DNA from: Oscillospiraceae bacterium
GTDB taxonomy: Bacteria; Bacillota; Clostridia; Oscillospirales; Oscillospiraceae
Direction: 5' to 3'
Length of the DNA stretch: 17,792 bases
Assembly: GCA_020025655.1 (NCBI GenBank)
Contig: JAHHRR010000037.1
Coordinates: 1-17,792, forward strand
The translations under genes and the position numbers were made by a program. This document shows, in pieces, positions 15,900 through 17,792 of the stretch. Position 1 is the stretch's first letter; each line of letters starts with the position of its first letter. Under the pieces are notes generated by a model that searched no databases, was not told where the DNA came from, and worked only from the letters and a program-made list of their open reading frames with translations.

Positions 15900-15928
15900 A
15901 TTTTAACATAAGTCATTTTGCATTACAA
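15900..15928 (-). promoter_or_regulatory. Sigma-A promoter of the gdpP-rplI-dnaB-tilS-hpt-ftsH operon
   Basis: TTGTAA (15928-15923), a 17-bp spacer, and TAAAAT (15905-15900) with TGT directly before it as an extended -10. The start near 15893 leaves a leader of about 57 nt. I see no equally good promoter inside the operon, though I did not scan the genes exhaustively. Confidence 0.78.
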
Positions 15929-16014
15929 GTAGTACAAATGCCATATTCAGTAACTCTGATAATTTCAGTTTAAAAGTAAATACTAAAATTAAATGTAAAT
16001 TAAGGGGGAGTAAT

Positions 16015-17040
16015 GTGAAAGCCGTAATCATGGCAGGCGGTGAAGGCCGGCGCTTAAAGGCAGTCAGCGGAGACACGCCCAAACCAATGGTAAAGCTTCT
16101 TGGCAGGCCCATGATGGAGCATATAATTGCGCTTCTGCGTTCGCAGGGATTCAGCGATATATGTGCCGCAGTAAAATACAGGGCCGAAGACATTATAGAC
16201 TATTTCGGTGACGGAAATGACTTCGGGGTAAATCTCAGCTACAAAACAGAACGTGAAGCTCTCGGAACGGCAGGCAGTGTAAAAAACTGTGCTGACTTCT
16301 ACGGAGATGAGGATTTTCTTGTAATAAGCGGAGATGCGGCCTGTGATTTTGACCTGCGGGAGCTTATGCAGGCTCACAGGGAAAACCATGCCGATGTAAG
16401 CATTGCACTTTACAGAAATCCGGAGCCGCTGAGCTATGGTCTTGCTATCACAGATGAGCAGGGGCTTATACAGGCATTTATCGAAAAGCCCCAATGGAGC
16501 AGAGTTGTAACAGACCTTGTAAATACCGGCATTTATATTATTTCTCCCAAGGTAATGGATCTTGTACCTGCGGGCAGAGCCTTTGACTTTGGGAATGAGC
16601 TGTTTCCGATGCTGCTGGAAAAGGGCTATAAGCTTATGGGTTTTCCTCTCGACGGATACTGGTGCGATGTAGGCAATCCCCTTTCTTATTATAAATGCTG
16701 TGTGGATGCGCTCGAAGGCAGGCTCAAGGTTCAGCCCGGTGATAAATTTACGCCACCGGCTTTGGCTGATGAAGCAGATGAGGATGAGAGCTGCTCTGTA
16801 AGTCTGGACTGTCCGTGCAAAAGCAGAGCGCAGCTTATGGGTGCATTGTCAGAAGCTCTTTTAAGTATGGGAGCAGACTATTCTGACGGTATCAGGCTCA
16901 GCCGTCCGCATTTCAAACTGCATATTTCTCCGTCTGTCAAAAACTCGCAGCTGAGGATAGCCGTCACTTCTCAAAATGAGGAGTACGCAAAATCGCTGGC
17001 GCTGTCTGCCAAGGAGCTGGCGGAGGCTTTTGATTTATAA
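16015..17040 (+). CDS. Sugar-phosphate nucleotidyltransferase with a phosphomannomutase domain-IV-like tail
   Basis: A 341-residue protein in two parts. Residues 1-230 are a complete nucleotidyltransferase of the mannose-1-phosphate guanylyltransferase/glucose-1-phosphate thymidylyltransferase type. It has AGGEGRRL (7-14), TPKPM with K23, GDAACDFD with D107 and D111 as likely metal ligands, EKP (157-159) and the YWCDVGNP end. Residues about 266-337 (CPCKSRAQLM, DGIRL, then PS and LRIAV) resemble the C-terminal domain IV of phosphomannomutases. Clostridia often carry a fused transferase-phosphomannomutase of about 800 residues; here the mutase domains I-III are missing. The sugar and nucleotide cannot be fixed by eye. 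The start is GTG at 16015 with GGGGG a few bases upstream, since the overlapping ATG meets a stop at once. The gene diverges from gdpP, and no convincing promoter was found. Confidence 0.85.
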   Translation: MKAVIMAGGEGRRLKAVSGDTPKPMVKLLGRPMMEHIIALLRSQGFSDICAAVKYRAEDIIDYFGDGNDFGVNLSYKTEREALGTAGSVKNCADFYGDEDFLVISGDAACDFDLRELMQAHRENHADVSIALYRNPEPLSYGLAITDEQGLIQAFIEKPQWSRVVTDLVNTGIYIISPKVMDLVPAGRAFDFGNELFPMLLEKGYKLMGFPLDGYWCDVGNPLSYYKCCVDALEGRLKVQPGDKFTPPALADEADEDESCSVSLDCPCKSRAQLMGALSEALLSMGADYSDGIRLSRPHFKLHISPSVKNSQLRIAVTSQNEEYAKSLALSAKELAEAFDL

Positions 17041-17047
17041 TTGCAGA

Positions 17048-17077
17048 TTGCAAAAATCCCGCTCTTTATAGTATAAT
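17048..17077 (+). promoter_or_regulatory. Possible promoter of the LUD gene, inside the terminator hairpin
   Basis: A perfect TATAAT (17072-17077) is preceded after 18 bp by TTGCAA (17048-17053), a fair -35 box. The predicted start near 17084 leaves about 35 nt to the ATG. The -10 box forms the loop region of the hairpin that ends the gene upstream. Confidence 0.55.
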
Positions 17078-17104
17078 TACTATAAAAAACGGGATATTTT
17101 TATT
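17056..17104 (+). terminator. Probable terminator after the nucleotidyltransferase gene
   Basis: ATCCCG (17056-17061) pairs with CGGGAT (17090-17095). Inside, across a 4-nt internal loop, TTATAGTA (17066-17073) pairs with TACTATAA (17078-17085) around TAAT. A T-rich run (ATTTTTATT) follows. The G+C content of the stem is modest, so it may leak into the next gene. Confidence 0.7.
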
Positions 17105-17118
17105 GGGAGGTAAAAAAA

Positions 17119-17709
17119 ATGAACCTTGAGAAAACTATCAAAAATCTCGAGCTCAGAGGCTTTGGAGTAAAATATTTCAAAACCGGCGCAGAAGCCGTAG
17201 AGTATCTTGACAGCCGGATAGACGGCACAAGTGTAGGTATTGGCGGTTCCACCACTGTTCAGCAGCTGGGCCTTTATGAAAAGCTCTGTCCTCATAACAC
17301 CGTTTACTGGCATTGGCAGGTGCCCGGTGCAGAGACTTTGAAAAATGCCAATGCCGCACCTGTTTATATCACAAGTGCCAATGCGATGACTGAAAACGGT
17401 GAGATCTTAAACATTGACGGAAAAGGCAACCGCCTTGCCGCACAGGTATTTGGAGACAAGAAGGTCTACATAGTGGCAGGCACGAATAAAATCTGTCCTG
17501 ACTTTGATTCCGCACTCAGCCGTGCAAGAAACGTGGCCGCAGTAAAAAACTGCAAGCGTTTTGATAACAATAATCCCTGCAAAATTGACGACAAGTGCCA
17601 TGACTGCCGTATGAAATCCAGAATATGCAACGCACTTCTTGTGCTCTGGGGACCTATGATGGGCATGGAGACTGAAGTTGTGCTGATTGATGAGGAGCTT
17701 GGCTTCTGA
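17119..17709 (+). CDS. LUD-domain (LutC/DUF162-like) lactate utilisation family protein
   Basis: A 196-residue protein of the LUD family, which in Bacillus includes LutC of the lactate oxidation complex LutABC. The Gly-rich GIGGSTTVQQLG (40-51), ITSANAMTENGEIL (84-97), the KVYIVAGTNKI strand and the GPMMGMETEVVLIDEELGF end are characteristic. A cysteine cluster near the C-terminus (C154, C160, C163, C170) matches the pattern seen in stand-alone members of this family and could bind a metal or Fe-S cluster. No lutA or lutB lies next to it, so a role in lactate oxidation is not supported here; many clostridia carry such orphan LUD genes of unknown substrate. GGGAGG lies eight bases before the ATG. 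It may be transcribed from its own promoter or by read-through. Confidence 0.9.
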   Translation: MNLEKTIKNLELRGFGVKYFKTGAEAVEYLDSRIDGTSVGIGGSTTVQQLGLYEKLCPHNTVYWHWQVPGAETLKNANAAPVYITSANAMTENGEILNIDGKGNRLAAQVFGDKKVYIVAGTNKICPDFDSALSRARNVAAVKNCKRFDNNNPCKIDDKCHDCRMKSRICNALLVLWGPMMGMETEVVLIDEELGF

Positions 17710-17742
17710 GTTAAGCGCATGGTTTATATTTGAAAATTCAAG

Positions 17743-17780
17743 AAACGGCAGCATCCGGAAATTCGGATGCTGCCGTTTTT
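17743..17780 (+). terminator. Intrinsic terminator after the LUD gene
   Basis: A perfect 12-bp G+C-rich stem (CGGCAGCATCCG at 17746-17757, its complement at 17764-17775), extended by three A-T pairs at the base, a 6-nt loop and a T run. It starts about 34 bp after the stop codon. Confidence 0.95.
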
Positions 17781-17792
17781 ATTATATAGTTT

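Noticed and set aside
15929..16014. Promoter for the plus-strand nucleotidyltransferase
   Set aside because: The region is AT-rich with several TAAAAT-like hexamers, but none has a credible -35 box at 16-18 bp, so I did not call one.
17119..17709. Lactate utilisation operon (lutABC)
   Set aside because: Only a single LUD-domain gene is present. No lutA- or lutB-like gene is visible on either side within the window.
1..17792. Mobile element, prophage, CRISPR array or defence island
   Set aside because: No transposase, integrase, phage gene, regularly spaced repeats or defence-type gene is seen. All genes but a few are conserved housekeeping genes in typical order.

Overview
The window looks like a chromosomal segment from a member of the Clostridia (low-to-moderate G+C Gram-positive), most likely Oscillospiraceae/Ruminococcaceae. 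The evidence is the Firmicutes gene order gdpP-rplI-dnaB joined to tilS-hpt-ftsH, a T-box in front of thrS, AGGAGG-type ribosome binding sites, and a SleB-type cell-wall hydrolase usual in spore formers. The genus assignment is an inference. Most genes are housekeeping genes. I found no phage, insertion sequence, CRISPR or tRNA gene, and no obviously new multi-gene system. The interest lies in the RNA regulation and in a few unusual proteins.

Layout. (1) Positions 1-312 hold no gene on either strand. On the minus strand there are two tandem strong promoters (P1 near 192-220, P2 near 87-115), AT-rich upstream tracts and a boxA-like leader running off the left edge. This is the start of an rRNA operon whose 16S gene should lie just outside the window. 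(2) Minus strand, 313-3553: a zinc-ribbon membrane protein with its own promoter, a SleB-type hydrolase whose TTG start lies in the U-tract of the thrS terminator, and thrS (a form without the TGS domain). thrS is controlled by a complete T-box leader with a TTGACA/TATATT promoter. (3) Minus strand, 3871-6753: a SERCA-like P2-type cation ATPase behind a yybP-ykoY (Mn2+) riboswitch and an intrinsic terminator. (4) Minus strand, 6812-7995: ychF as a single-gene unit with a clear promoter. (5) Minus strand, 15928 down to 8011: a six-gene operon gdpP-rplI-dnaB-tilS-hpt-ftsH, from a promoter at about 15900-15928 to a terminator at 8011-8039. (6) Plus strand, 16015-17778: a divergent sugar-nucleotide transferase-like gene with an odd C-terminal tail, then a LUD-domain (LutC-like) gene, each followed by a terminator hairpin.

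Together: the gdpP operon combines cyclic-di-AMP turnover, ribosome assembly, replication, tRNA modification, purine salvage and membrane proteolysis. thrS expression should respond to uncharged tRNA-Thr. The ATPase should respond to Mn2+, which makes Mn2+ (with or without Ca2+) export its best-supported role. Three genes use non-ATG starts: sleB-like (TTG), ftsH (TTG) and the nucleotidyltransferase (GTG).
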